This document shows positions 6,429-13,673 of a DNA stretch of 14,931 bases, one piece after another (position 1 is the first letter of the stretch; every line of letters begins with the position of its first letter). A model generated the notes under the pieces. That model had not been told where the DNA came from, searched no databases, and saw only the letters and a list, made by a program, of their open reading frames with translations. Made by a program: the position numbers and the translations under genes. Source of the stretch: Bacillota bacterium. Lineage in GTDB: Bacteria > Bacillota > Clostridia > Peptostreptococcales > Anaerovoracaceae. Where the stretch lies: assembly GCA_029266295.1 (NCBI GenBank), contig JAQSXD010000034.1, forward strand, positions 1-14,931. The letters are read 5' to 3'.

Positions 6429-7904
6429 TTAAGGAACCATTGTTGTCGGAAACTCTACGACATCAGCATTTTCAGGAAGCGAAATGTTCGGTTTCTGAGA
6501 GGTCTCTGATACTTTGGTCTGATAGCTGATATCCATCTTCATCTCTTTTTCCATATCAAAGCTGATCTGACCCTTTGCTTCTTTCTGATTTCCTGTCATA
6601 GTAAAGCTGCCTTTAAGACCCTCTTCATTCACGGTGCCGCTGCACTCATAAGCGCTGAGTTTCCCTGCGGTTTCCTTGATCACAATATTTGCACTATAGC
6701 TTCCGCCAGAAAGTGCTTTTTCAAGAAACTCATCGACAGAATCCTTTGTAATCCCTTCTGTGAGTGCCGTCTTTGCCGCAGCAGCAGCGATAGCCGCTTT
6801 GTCAACTTTAGCGGTGTATGTATTGGTACTTCCGGAAGTCTGCTTTTTGAACGCATCATCTCCCAGCAGGTTCTTTAAAAACGCATAGGACATCTTTATT
6901 TCCTTATAGGTGTCCGTATCCGTACCAGGCAAAACCTTCAGATAAGTAGCCAGTACGTTGGAAAGATCCACGTCGTTATATCCGAGCTCAGACAGAGCCT
7001 TTAAATCGATCCCCATCTGATTGTACATGTCGTAAACATTCATCTTGTACCAGGTATTCTCTCCAGCGGTGGGGTTCATGACTGAGAACAGGTTGGACTG
7101 CATGAAGGTCTCCCCAGTTTCACCATTGAGCTTGATTTTCATCTCGGTATTTTTGTAAGCATTGAGAATTTGCTCGGTCATTGCTTTTTCTTCTGCAGAT
7201 AGATTGGAAAGCATCTGATCAAAATTAAACGCATACTTCACAAGCATGTCAGCATTCATCTTCTGCTGAACTCCGCTCATGGAGCCTTTTGCCGACACGT
7301 TTACCGGCATACCTGCTCCGGCATCGGCTACAGACACGTTCATATCAAATTCACCTGTTGACTGATATGCCTTTTCCTTGTCAAGATCAGAGGACAGCAG
7401 TTTCTTCAGCACGCTGAAATCCTCGTCAGCAGTTCCAAAGATCGTTTCCGGATCGATGATGATTACGGTCTTGTTCTGGGCATCCCAGCTCACAGCAGAT
7501 CCCATGCTCTCCCCGATAAAACGGACCGGAACATAAGTTGCGCCCTCTGCCTTATCGATAAACGGAACCACATCCATCGTTTTCGTTACGGTGACTCCGT
7601 TCTCCTTAATCATGATATCTTTCTGACCGATTACAAAGGAAAACTCATTGTCGGGTGTTACGGCAGAGACCGTTTTTGTAGCTGTATCATAAGATACTTC
7701 TGCTCCCATAGCCTGAAGAATCAGACGAAACGGCACCATAATCCTCCCATCCACATTTTTGACAGCTCCTGCAAAATCCAGGCTGTTTCCGTTGTACTGC
7801 ACCTTGGTAGCATTGTTGTCTGCTGCAAACGCTGTCAACGACCCTGATAGTACCATTGTTAAAATCAGTGCTGCTGCCAGCAGTGTTTTTAATGTTCTTT
7901 TCAT
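6429..7904 (-). CDS. Secreted protein with copper-amine-oxidase N-terminal (stalk) domain
   Basis: The 491-residue product has a clear signal peptide (MKRT, hydrophobic core, TAFA-AD cleavage near 27). Residues about 33-155 form the copper amine oxidase N1 domain, recognisable by VPFRLILQAMGAEVSYD and VPVRFIGESMGSAVSWD. In Clostridia and Paenibacillus this domain occurs in many secreted proteins without any amine oxidase activity, probably as a cell-surface or substrate-binding module. The remaining 330 residues are rich in Lys, Ser, Thr and Ala; I do not recognise them, although an alternation of polar strands hints at a lipoprotein-like beta fold. The start chosen is the ATG at 7902-7904, since the signal peptide begins there and the upstream extension has no ribosome binding site; the AAAGGGAAG before it is moderate. 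It is a single-gene unit with its own promoter and terminator. The role is unknown. Confidence 0.82.
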   Translation of the reverse strand: MKRTLKTLLAAALILTMVLSGSLTAFAADNNATKVQYNGNSLDFAGAVKNVDGRIMVPFRLILQAMGAEVSYDTATKTVSAVTPDNEFSFVIGQKDIMIKENGVTVTKTMDVVPFIDKAEGATYVPVRFIGESMGSAVSWDAQNKTVIIIDPETIFGTADEDFSVLKKLLSSDLDKEKAYQSTGEFDMNVSVADAGAGMPVNVSAKGSMSGVQQKMNADMLVKYAFNFDQMLSNLSAEEKAMTEQILNAYKNTEMKIKLNGETGETFMQSNLFSVMNPTAGENTWYKMNVYDMYNQMGIDLKALSELGYNDVDLSNVLATYLKVLPGTDTDTYKEIKMSYAFLKNLLGDDAFKKQTSGSTNTYTAKVDKAAIAAAAAKTALTEGITKDSVDEFLEKALSGGSYSANIVIKETAGKLSAYECSGTVNEEGLKGSFTMTGNQKEAKGQISFDMEKEMKMDISYQTKVSETSQKPNISLPENADVVEFPTTMVP

Positions 7905-8029
7905 TAATTTCTTCCCTTTCTTTCCTATATAGTTCGCCTCCCGCTTGTGTGGCGATTCCGGCTTTTGAAATGAGACATTTCTATTCAATTTTACACCATT
8001 TGGCACATTCTGTATATGGATTATTTTGT

Positions 8030-8059
8030 TTTATCCTACTTTATCCGTAACTTTGTCAA
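8030..8059 (-). promoter_or_regulatory. Promoter of the stalk-domain gene
   Basis: On the minus strand a perfect TTGACA (8054-8059) stands 18 bp from GATAAA (8030-8035), a 4-of-6 match. An alternative -10, TAGGAT, would leave a 15-bp spacing. The -35 coincides with that of the divergent subtilase promoter. The leader would be about 120 nt. Confidence 0.5.
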
Positions 8060-8082
8060 CGGTCAATGCCTCTGAATAGTAT
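8053..8082 (+). promoter_or_regulatory. Promoter of the subtilase gene
   Basis: TTGTCA (8053-8058) and TAGTAT (8077-8082) are separated by 18 bp. The transcript would start near 8089 and reach the ATG at 8142 after about 50 nt. The -35 hexamer overlaps, on the opposite strand, the TTGACA of the stalk-domain gene. Confidence 0.5.
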
Positions 8083-8141
8083 GAATCAGATGGCCTCGGT
8101 TTACAGGAATGTATGCCTGGGGCGATCGGGAGGTTTCTATT

Positions 8142-9431
8142 ATGATCATACACGAACAAGATTGGATTCATTCCAATAATCATAAATTAAGTCCTGATCT
8201 GACGCAGCTCGCACTGGACTGGTATCGTCCGGTGCACTATGCCCCCGGTATTCTCCAAGCTTATGCCGTAAGCTCGCGAAAAGCGCTTCGCAAGGTTCCT
8301 GTCATCGTTCAGGTTGGCTCTCACGAAGACTATCTGACCAAAGTTGACAGTTTATCAAAGTATGGGGGTTGCAAAATCAATGGGAAACTACCACTGATTA
8401 ATTGCTTCACCGTAAAGGTCAATGCAAAAAACCTGGAAACGATTATCAAAGATACAAAGACAAGCAAAGTTTGGTTTGACAGGCCTGTTCGATCAGTCCT
8501 TGATGTGGCTACACCCGTCACCAAATCTCCTGCTGTATGGAGTCTTGGCACTACAGGCAAGGGCATTGGCGTCGCAATATTGGATACAGGAATCTATCCG
8601 CATCCTGATCTTGCGGGAAGGCTTACTGCGTTCCAAGATTTCATCGGAAATAAGACCACTTCCTATGACGATAACGGGCATGGCACCCATATTGCGGGTT
8701 GCATCGCGTCAAGCGGCAGCCTTTCCCGTTTCCTATACAAGGGTACCGCTCCGGATGCGAACCTAATTGGGGTCAAAGTGCTTGACAAAAAAGGCGGAGG
8801 CAGTCTCTCAACTGTTATACAGGGGATACAATGGTGCATCAGCAACAAGAATAAGCTTGGGATTCGTATCATCAATCTTTCTCTCGGTTCCGAAGCGGTC
8901 CAATCCTATCAGGACGATGCGCTTTGCCAAGCGGTTGAAAGTGCATGGCAGAAGGGAATCGTCGTTTGCGTTGCCGCAGGAAACGACGGACCTGCAAAGG
9001 GTACAATTTCTTCGCCGGGGATTGATCCCATGGTCATCACTGTAGGGGCTGTCGATGCGGACAGCACAATGAACCCTGAAGAATATACCGTAGCGGATTA
9101 TTCAAGTAGGGGACCTACCGTTGACAACCTGATCAAACCGGACGTCATGTGCCCCGGAACTAACATTATTTCTCTGCGTGCCCCAAATTCTACTTTGGAT
9201 AAAAAATATGGCAGCGCCCGTGTCCAGAAAGAGTATCTCTCTTTGTCGGGAACCTCTATGGCCACTCCCCTCTGCGCCGGTGTCATCGCATTGATGCTTG
9301 AAGCGGATAAAACCCTCTCACCTGACAAGGTGAAAGAGAGACTGATGAAAAAATCACGACCTCTGCCAAATCTGAACGCGTTGGAACAAGGGAGAGGGCT
9401 TGTGGATGCATTGCAGAGCATTAGAAATTAA
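8142..9431 (+). CDS. AprX-like intracellular subtilisin-family serine protease (S8)
   Basis: The 429-residue product carries the full subtilase triad: Asp148 in AILDTG, His180 in NGHGTHIAG and Ser372 in SGTSMATP, with the oxyanion Asn281 in AAGNDGP. Residues about 50-120 resemble an I9-type propeptide (VPVIVQVG, INCFTVKV). There is no signal peptide or membrane segment, so it should act in the cytoplasm, like Bacillus AprX (about 440 residues), which it also matches in length. The start is the ATG preceded by GGGAGG; an in-frame ATG 11 codons upstream has no binding site. It is a single gene with its own promoter and a strong terminator. The propeptide-like region implies self-processing or autoinhibition. 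Substrate is unknown; turnover of cytoplasmic proteins in late growth is the usual idea for this family. Confidence 0.88.
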   Translation: MIIHEQDWIHSNNHKLSPDLTQLALDWYRPVHYAPGILQAYAVSSRKALRKVPVIVQVGSHEDYLTKVDSLSKYGGCKINGKLPLINCFTVKVNAKNLETIIKDTKTSKVWFDRPVRSVLDVATPVTKSPAVWSLGTTGKGIGVAILDTGIYPHPDLAGRLTAFQDFIGNKTTSYDDNGHGTHIAGCIASSGSLSRFLYKGTAPDANLIGVKVLDKKGGGSLSTVIQGIQWCISNKNKLGIRIINLSLGSEAVQSYQDDALCQAVESAWQKGIVVCVAAGNDGPAKGTISSPGIDPMVITVGAVDADSTMNPEEYTVADYSSRGPTVDNLIKPDVMCPGTNIISLRAPNSTLDKKYGSARVQKEYLSLSGTSMATPLCAGVIALMLEADKTLSPDKVKERLMKKSRPLPNLNALEQGRGLVDALQSIRN

Positions 9432-9509
9432 CGCTATTAATTAGAATAGCAGTTCCTTGTGGGCGGGGAGTTCAACCAATTTTCGTAATATAAAATTGTG
9501 TCAATAGAA

Positions 9510-9551
9510 TGCCGCAAAGGGATTACCCAAAATCCCTTTGCGGCATTTTTT
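9510..9551 (+). terminator. Strong intrinsic terminator after the subtilase gene
   Basis: A perfect 15-bp stem, TGCCGCAAAGGGATT (9510-9524) with its complement (9531-9545), closes a 6-base loop and is followed by six T. Two smaller perfect hairpins precede it: GCTATT/AATAGC (9433-9450) and CAATTTT/AAAATTG (9477-9498). Confidence 0.9.
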
Positions 9552-9589
9552 CTTACGCCTATTGCAGCCTAATTTCTTCTCCTCTTACC

Positions 9590-10024
9590 CTACTTTGTGA
9601 TTAGTACAATACCCACCATGCACAGCCCAATTCCTGCCACTTTCACGGCTGTAATCTGATCATGGTAGGCAAAATATCCGATCACCAGCAATGCGATTAC
9701 CACTAGCGAGCTGGATAACAGATTTGTGGTGCTGAGATTGCCGCCTGCGCGGTAGGCAAATAAATAACCCGCCTCAATTCCAAAAATCGCTGCTCCCAAT
9801 GCAAAACTTGTCCAGTTAACCTTATGAAGCTGAACAAGCAGGCCCTCGCCCTTGCCGAAGAATGGCACGAGCACCATGCAAGCAGCAGCTGCTGCCAGAT
9901 AGGAGAGACATAACGAGATCATTGGATTAACATCTTGGGGTGTTGACTTTTGAACCACATGGTACAGTATTGTAGAAAACGCAGAAAGTAAAATGGCGGG
10001 GTATAAAAGATTCATTCCTGTCAT
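9590..10024 (-). CDS. Small EamA/DMT-family membrane transporter
   Basis: The 144-residue product is almost entirely hydrophobic, with five likely membrane helices (about 5-25, 33-55, 70-92, 99-119, 125-143), ending in VAGIGLCMVGIVLITK, the usual last helix of an EamA domain. It contains one EamA unit, so it would work as a dimer, unlike the common ten-helix two-unit exporters. The start is the ATG preceded by AAAGGAG at eight-base spacing; an in-frame ATG 17 codons upstream would add a charged, non-membrane extension. It converges with the subtilase gene, whose terminator stands between them, and is divergent from the LytTR regulator. The substrate (drug, amino acid or other metabolite) cannot be inferred. 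Confidence 0.8.
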   Translation of the reverse strand: MTGMNLLYPAILLSAFSTILYHVVQKSTPQDVNPMISLCLSYLAAAAACMVLVPFFGKGEGLLVQLHKVNWTSFALGAAIFGIEAGYLFAYRAGGNLSTTNLLSSSLVVIALLVIGYFAYHDQITAVKVAGIGLCMVGIVLITK

Positions 10025-10046
10025 AATTCTCACTCCTTTACGATTT

Positions 10047-10075
10047 AGTCTAAAGCACCCGGACTTTCTTTGCAA
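10047..10075 (-). promoter_or_regulatory. Promoter of the EamA transporter
   Basis: On the minus strand TTGCAA (10070-10075) and TAGACT (10047-10052) are separated by 17 bp, each a 4-of-6 match. The same palindromic TTGCAA serves as the -35 of the divergent promoter. Confidence 0.45.
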
Positions 10076-10099
10076 CCTCCTCTCTGGTTATGATACAAT
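10070..10099 (+). promoter_or_regulatory. Promoter of the LytTR regulator gene
   Basis: TTGCAA (10070-10075) and TACAAT (10094-10099), a 5-of-6 match with a TG extension (TGATACAAT), are 18 bp apart. The leader to the ATG at 10157 would be about 50 nt. Confidence 0.6.
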
Positions 10100-10156
10100 A
10101 GCCTCGGTTAACAAAGTATGATAGCACTTGATTTCACATCTATATTGAGGCGAAGC

Positions 10157-10930
10157 ATGATAACAATATTAATTGCCGGAGATCATATTGCGGATAATGA
10201 ACGGGTTGCCGCCAGTATCATCGGCGGTACGGAATTAACGACCTGTGTCATCTGCGCCCGTTCCGGCATGGAGGCGCAGCGGGTCATCGAAAACAGAATA
10301 GAACCGATCGATTTGTTTGTAGTCAGTATCAGGCTGCAGGATCAAAGCGGCTATCGGCTTGCGGAGCTCATCAGAAAGGATCACCGCTATCGGGAGACCC
10401 CGATTCTATTTGTTACGAATTCCAGTCCCAGCCTGGCCGGTTTTTCCGAAATGGCCACTTATCAAAGCTATAAAAAGCACCACTACATTTCTCTTCCCAT
10501 CACCCGAATCGATGTCCAAAGCAAGCTGGGATTATATCTGGAACAAATCATCAGCGATCAAGGAAAGCGAAACAGCGCAGAACGAGCGGTTCAAATCAAG
10601 CATAGCAAGGGAGAAACGCTTCTGGTTGTTCAGGAAATCCTATTTGCAGAGGTTCAGAATAAAAACTGCCGGATCATTACGCTATCAGGAAGCTATGAAG
10701 TTCTAAACAAGGGGCTAAAGGACATCATTCTTATGATAGACGATGATTATTTTCTCCGCTGCCATAAAAGCTTTGCTCTAAATATCCGTCAACTCAAGGG
10801 AGTTGAAAAAGCAGCACGCAGAATCTGGGAAGCTTCCTTTACCTCAGCCCAGGAGCCTTGCCTGATCAGCAGCACCTATCTGCCGAAAATCCTGGAGGTT
10901 TATCGAAACTTGCCTCGCACGCGAGTATGA
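10157..10930 (+). CDS. LytTR-family transcriptional regulator with degenerate receiver domain
   Basis: The 257-residue product has a receiver-like fold at about 1-130 and a LytTR DNA-binding domain at about 144-250 (ILFAEVQNKNCRIITLSGSY, YFLRCHKSFALNIRQLKGVE). The receiver has lost key residues: the phosphoacceptor position reads VVSIRL with Ser57 in place of Asp, the switch Lys is Leu113 (YISLPI), and only one of the two N-terminal acids remains (AGDH). It therefore probably does not respond to a kinase, and no kinase gene is adjacent. The start is the ATG at 10157, preceded by GAGG; an in-frame ATG 13 codons upstream has no site. The LysO-like gene follows after 100 bp on the same strand, preceded by a direct repeat that this regulator could bind. 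Family is clear; signal and target are inference. Confidence 0.87.
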   Translation: MITILIAGDHIADNERVAASIIGGTELTTCVICARSGMEAQRVIENRIEPIDLFVVSIRLQDQSGYRLAELIRKDHRYRETPILFVTNSSPSLAGFSEMATYQSYKKHHYISLPITRIDVQSKLGLYLEQIISDQGKRNSAERAVQIKHSKGETLLVVQEILFAEVQNKNCRIITLSGSYEVLNKGLKDIILMIDDDYFLRCHKSFALNIRQLKGVEKAARRIWEASFTSAQEPCLISSTYLPKILEVYRNLPRTRV

Positions 10931-10962
10931 CATTTCACGCTGAATAATGCCATTTCATTCTG
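10927..10962. repeat. Direct repeat with 20-bp period upstream of lysO, candidate LytTR site
   Basis: ATGACATTTCACGCTG (10927-10942) and ATGCCATTTCATTCTG (10947-10962) agree at 13 of 16 positions and are offset by exactly 20 bp. The first copy overlaps the stop codon of the LytTR gene; the second ends six bases before the -35 of the lysO-like gene. LytTR regulators bind two short direct repeats about two helical turns apart (usually 21-22 bp), so this fits closely but not exactly. Confidence 0.5.
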
Positions 10963-10968
10963 CTGCCC

Positions 10969-10998
10969 TTGCGCCCTACCACTGTAACATGCTATTTT
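10969..10998 (+). promoter_or_regulatory. Promoter of the LysO-type exporter gene
   Basis: TTGCGC (10969-10974) and TATTTT (10993-10998) are 18 bp apart, the latter with a TG extension (TGCTATTTT). Both boxes are imperfect, as expected of an activated promoter. The leader of only about 25 nt leaves no room for a lysine riboswitch. Confidence 0.45.
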
Positions 10999-11030
10999 AG
11001 TGATGAAATTTTTATGGAGGTTGGGTTAAA

Positions 11031-11984
11031 ATGATCTGGATTCCTTTTTTGTGTCTTGCCATAGGGCTTTTTTTTGGTCTGCAGAATTTATCAGAGAGGA
11101 TCATGAAACAAATTGACAGGTTGATCAATGCTGCGCTGATGGTTCTCATGGTGACCATCGGTCTCAACATTGGGATCAATGATTCCGTCATGCTGAATCT
11201 GCCGCGAATTGGATTCAATTGTGTTATAATTTCATTGTCCGCCATTGGACTCAGTGTTTTATTCACCCTTCTGACGGAAAAGACGCTGCTTCCGCTGGAT
11301 ACATTTATCGAGCGTCTTAACAGCGAAACCGCGTCAGAAATCAGCCCTGCGCTTAACGAATCGCAACCTTCGGAAACTGGTTCGCCACTTCTTTGGCTGA
11401 TTCCCCTCAGCATTATTTCCGGTGTTGTTCTTGGGTATTTTCTGTTTCCTTCAAGCCTTGGTTTTGTCCTGGGTTATCTTCTGACCGGCTCTCTTGTGGT
11501 CCTTTATACCAGTGTAGGAATCAGTCTTGGGGCGAATCGCAAGGTCTTCCGTTACATAAAACTGCTGGGGTTTCGGGTAATCTATCTTTCTGTGGCGATC
11601 TTTGCAGGAAGTATGGCTGCCGGTTTTCTTTCCGGCTTACTGCTTGGTCTGCCGCTTCATATTGCGGTGATGTCTGCCAGTGGAATGAGCTATTACAGCA
11701 TTACGGGTGCCTATATGACACAGGTTTACGGGATCGAAGCTGGCACCTACGGTTTCGTCGTTAATGTTATGCGGGAGTTTTTTACAGTACTCCTGCTGCC
11801 GCTTCTCATCAAAATCAGCAAAGGAAGCTCCATTGCCGGAGGTGCTGCCGGAAACATGGATACCATGCTGGTTCCGGTCACAAAGCTTGTGGGCACAGAA
11901 ATCGGTCTTGTCGCTCTGATTACCGGAACAATCCTTACCTTTGCAGTTCCCTTTCTTCTTCCCTTGCTCTTTCATATCATGTAA
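11031..11984 (+). CDS. lysO: LysO-family (DUF340) lysine exporter
   Basis: The 317-residue product has about eight or more membrane helices. The family hallmarks are in the C-terminal half: MSASGMSYYSITGAYMTQVYG, NVMREFFTVLLLPLL and GNMDTMLVPVTKLVG, corresponding to the ASGxGWYSLSG, NLxRE and GATSMD blocks of Escherichia coli LysO (YbjE), which exports L-lysine and thialysine. A hydrophilic linker rich in Ser, Glu and Pro (about 92-118) separates the N-terminal DUF340 part from the C-terminal part, which some bacteria encode as two genes. The ATG follows GGAGGTTGGG at about ten-base spacing. The LytTR regulator gene immediately upstream, and the repeat between them, suggest that it controls this gene. 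Lysine as substrate is inferred from the family; MS in MSYYSITG replaces the usual GW. Confidence 0.85.
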   Translation: MIWIPFLCLAIGLFFGLQNLSERIMKQIDRLINAALMVLMVTIGLNIGINDSVMLNLPRIGFNCVIISLSAIGLSVLFTLLTEKTLLPLDTFIERLNSETASEISPALNESQPSETGSPLLWLIPLSIISGVVLGYFLFPSSLGFVLGYLLTGSLVVLYTSVGISLGANRKVFRYIKLLGFRVIYLSVAIFAGSMAAGFLSGLLLGLPLHIAVMSASGMSYYSITGAYMTQVYGIEAGTYGFVVNVMREFFTVLLLPLLIKISKGSSIAGGAAGNMDTMLVPVTKLVGTEIGLVALITGTILTFAVPFLLPLLFHIM

Positions 11985-12001
11985 TAATTTGCAAATATTT
12001 G

Positions 12002-12030
12002 TCCACAAAGCGACTCAATCGTGTTAAAAT
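12002..12030 (+). promoter_or_regulatory. Promoter of the GGDEF protein gene
   Basis: TCCACA (12002-12007) and TAAAAT (12025-12030) are 17 bp apart, and TG one base before the -10 gives an extended element (TGTTAAAAT). The leader to the ATG is about 55 nt, with no visible riboswitch. Confidence 0.5.
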
Positions 12031-12091
12031 ATGAAAGCATTGTACAGATCAGTGTTTCCCCGAAAACTTGGACGATTGATGGAGTCACTAC

Positions 12092-13627
12092 ATGGAATTG
12101 AATCATTTGCTTTCTGCACTGTCACTTGTGGCTGTATATGCGTATCTGCATATTGGTGTTTTTGCGCTATTGAAAAACCGTAACTCGATCATTAACAAAG
12201 TGTTTTTTGCGCTATGCATCGCCTATGCGATCTGGTCCTTCGCTTATTCCTTCGCTTATTTGACAGATAATCCTCGGGATTTTTCTCTTTGGAATAAGGT
12301 CGCGGCATTTGGCTGGTGCTCTTTCAGCGCATTGACACTTTATCTGGTACTGCTTCTAACCGAAAACCGTTTCTCTATGAATCGGAGCGTCATTTTTTTT
12401 CTATTTCTTCCAAGCGCAGTCTTCCTCCTGATGGCACTCTTTTTATTCGGCCCCGAAATCAATACGCCGCCTCTGGTTTCCGGAATTTTTTACATCGGAG
12501 ATTTCATTTACAACTTTGCCTACACCGCGCTGTGCATCTATCTTCTGGCACGCTGGGGCAGTCGGTCTGACAGTTTAAGAGTAAAAAAGCAGGCCCGGAT
12601 TCTTGTCCTTTCAGGATTGATTCCTTTTTTCGTCAATCTACTTACGCAAACAGTCCTTCCCTTATTGGGATTTCAAGGGCTCCCACTCATGGGGCAGATC
12701 TATGCGGTGTTCATGGTTCTGGGCACTTATCTTGTCATTACAAAATATAAACTGATGCGTATCACAGGAAATATCATTTTAGATGAAGTCGAAAACAAGA
12801 TTATAGAGCTTGTCATCCTGCTGAATGACAAAGGAGAATTCATACAGGTCTCAAAGCATGTTTTGAAGCTTTTGGGATTTGAGGAATCAGAACTTTTGGG
12901 AAAACATATCTCCATCCTTTTTCGTGAGGAAAACCGGGATAAAGTTACACTGGAAACTCTGAAGGAGGAAAACGAGTTTAAAGACATTCAGATCTGCACC
13001 AGCAGCGGTGAGACAATCCCTGTTCAGATTATGAGTGTTCCCATTGAAGACAAGATTCTCCATGAATTCCTTGGGGTTCTGCTTATCGTTCGCGATATCC
13101 GCAAGGAATATGAACTCCGAGCAATCAATGCCGAGCTGCATGAAAGAACCATACGAGACAGTTTGACCAATCTTTACAATCATCAGCATTCCCTGGAACT
13201 TCTGACAGGTGAGATCAATAAGCATCGGCAAAACCCTGAATCAGGGCCGCTTTCTATTATGATGCTGGATATTGATCACTTCAAGAAAATCAATGATACG
13301 CACGGTCATTTATATGGCGACTATATCATAAAAACAGTATCCGATATCATGAGCAAAAATGTAGGCTGCCTAGGCTATGTCGGCCGATTTGGCGGAGAAG
13401 AGTTTATCATTATTCTGCCGGACACAGAACTCGGCGATGCATGCGACATTGGTGAAAAAATTAGAAAGGATGTCTATCGATACTCCTATACCGAACAGAT
13501 GGCGGTGACCGTCAGCATCGGCGTTTCCATGCTATGGGATGAAACCGCAATGCAGCTGCTTAAAAAAGCCGATGATCTGCTCTATATTGCAAAACAGGGC
13601 GGCAGAAATCGAGTTGAATGTGAATAG
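12092..13627 (+). CDS. Membrane diguanylate cyclase (7TM-PAS-GGDEF)
   Basis: The 511-residue product starts with a seven-helix membrane region (about 1-218) of the histidine-kinase N-terminal 7TM type. A PAS domain follows (about 232-340; VILLNDKGEFIQVSKHVLKL, LGVLLIVRDIRKEYE), then a GGDEF domain (about 353-508) with MLDIDHFKKIND, Asp393 for metal binding and GGEEF at 434-438, so it should convert two GTP to c-di-GMP. The allosteric RxxD inhibition site is absent: the four residues at 425-428 read GCLG. There is no EAL or HD-GYP domain. The ATG follows GGAG at seven-base spacing and the gene is a single unit with its own promoter and a terminator that begins at its stop codon. The signal sensed by the 7TM or PAS part is unknown. 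A ComFB-family protein, a possible c-di-GMP receptor, is encoded at 406-768. Confidence 0.9.
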   Translation: MELNHLLSALSLVAVYAYLHIGVFALLKNRNSIINKVFFALCIAYAIWSFAYSFAYLTDNPRDFSLWNKVAAFGWCSFSALTLYLVLLLTENRFSMNRSVIFFLFLPSAVFLLMALFLFGPEINTPPLVSGIFYIGDFIYNFAYTALCIYLLARWGSRSDSLRVKKQARILVLSGLIPFFVNLLTQTVLPLLGFQGLPLMGQIYAVFMVLGTYLVITKYKLMRITGNIILDEVENKIIELVILLNDKGEFIQVSKHVLKLLGFEESELLGKHISILFREENRDKVTLETLKEENEFKDIQICTSSGETIPVQIMSVPIEDKILHEFLGVLLIVRDIRKEYELRAINAELHERTIRDSLTNLYNHQHSLELLTGEINKHRQNPESGPLSIMMLDIDHFKKINDTHGHLYGDYIIKTVSDIMSKNVGCLGYVGRFGGEEFIIILPDTELGDACDIGEKIRKDVYRYSYTEQMAVTVSIGVSMLWDETAMQLLKKADDLLYIAKQGGRNRVECE

Positions 13628-13673
13628 CTACGGATCATAGCAGCGCTGTGATCCATCGCTATTACTTTTTTTT
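13623..13673 (+). terminator. Terminator shared with both convergent stop codons
   Basis: AATAGC (13623-13628) pairs with GCTATT (13658-13663); after a 3-by-3 internal loop, GGATCATAGC (13632-13641) pairs with GCTGTGATCC (13645-13654) around a three-base loop, with one T-G pair. Eight T follow two bases later (13666-13673). The outer stem contains the stop of the GGDEF gene (TAG, 13625-13627) and overlaps the stop of the AtpI-like gene, whose Lys codons supply the T-run. In the other direction no T-run follows, so it acts mainly on the plus strand. Confidence 0.7.

Noticed and set aside
6429..7904. Copper amine oxidase enzyme
   Set aside because: Only the small N-terminal domain is present; no catalytic domain or TPQ-type active site region is visible.
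10963..11030. Lysine riboswitch before the LysO-like gene
   Set aside because: The leader downstream of the proposed promoter is only about 25 nt and the region lacks the lysine aptamer motifs.
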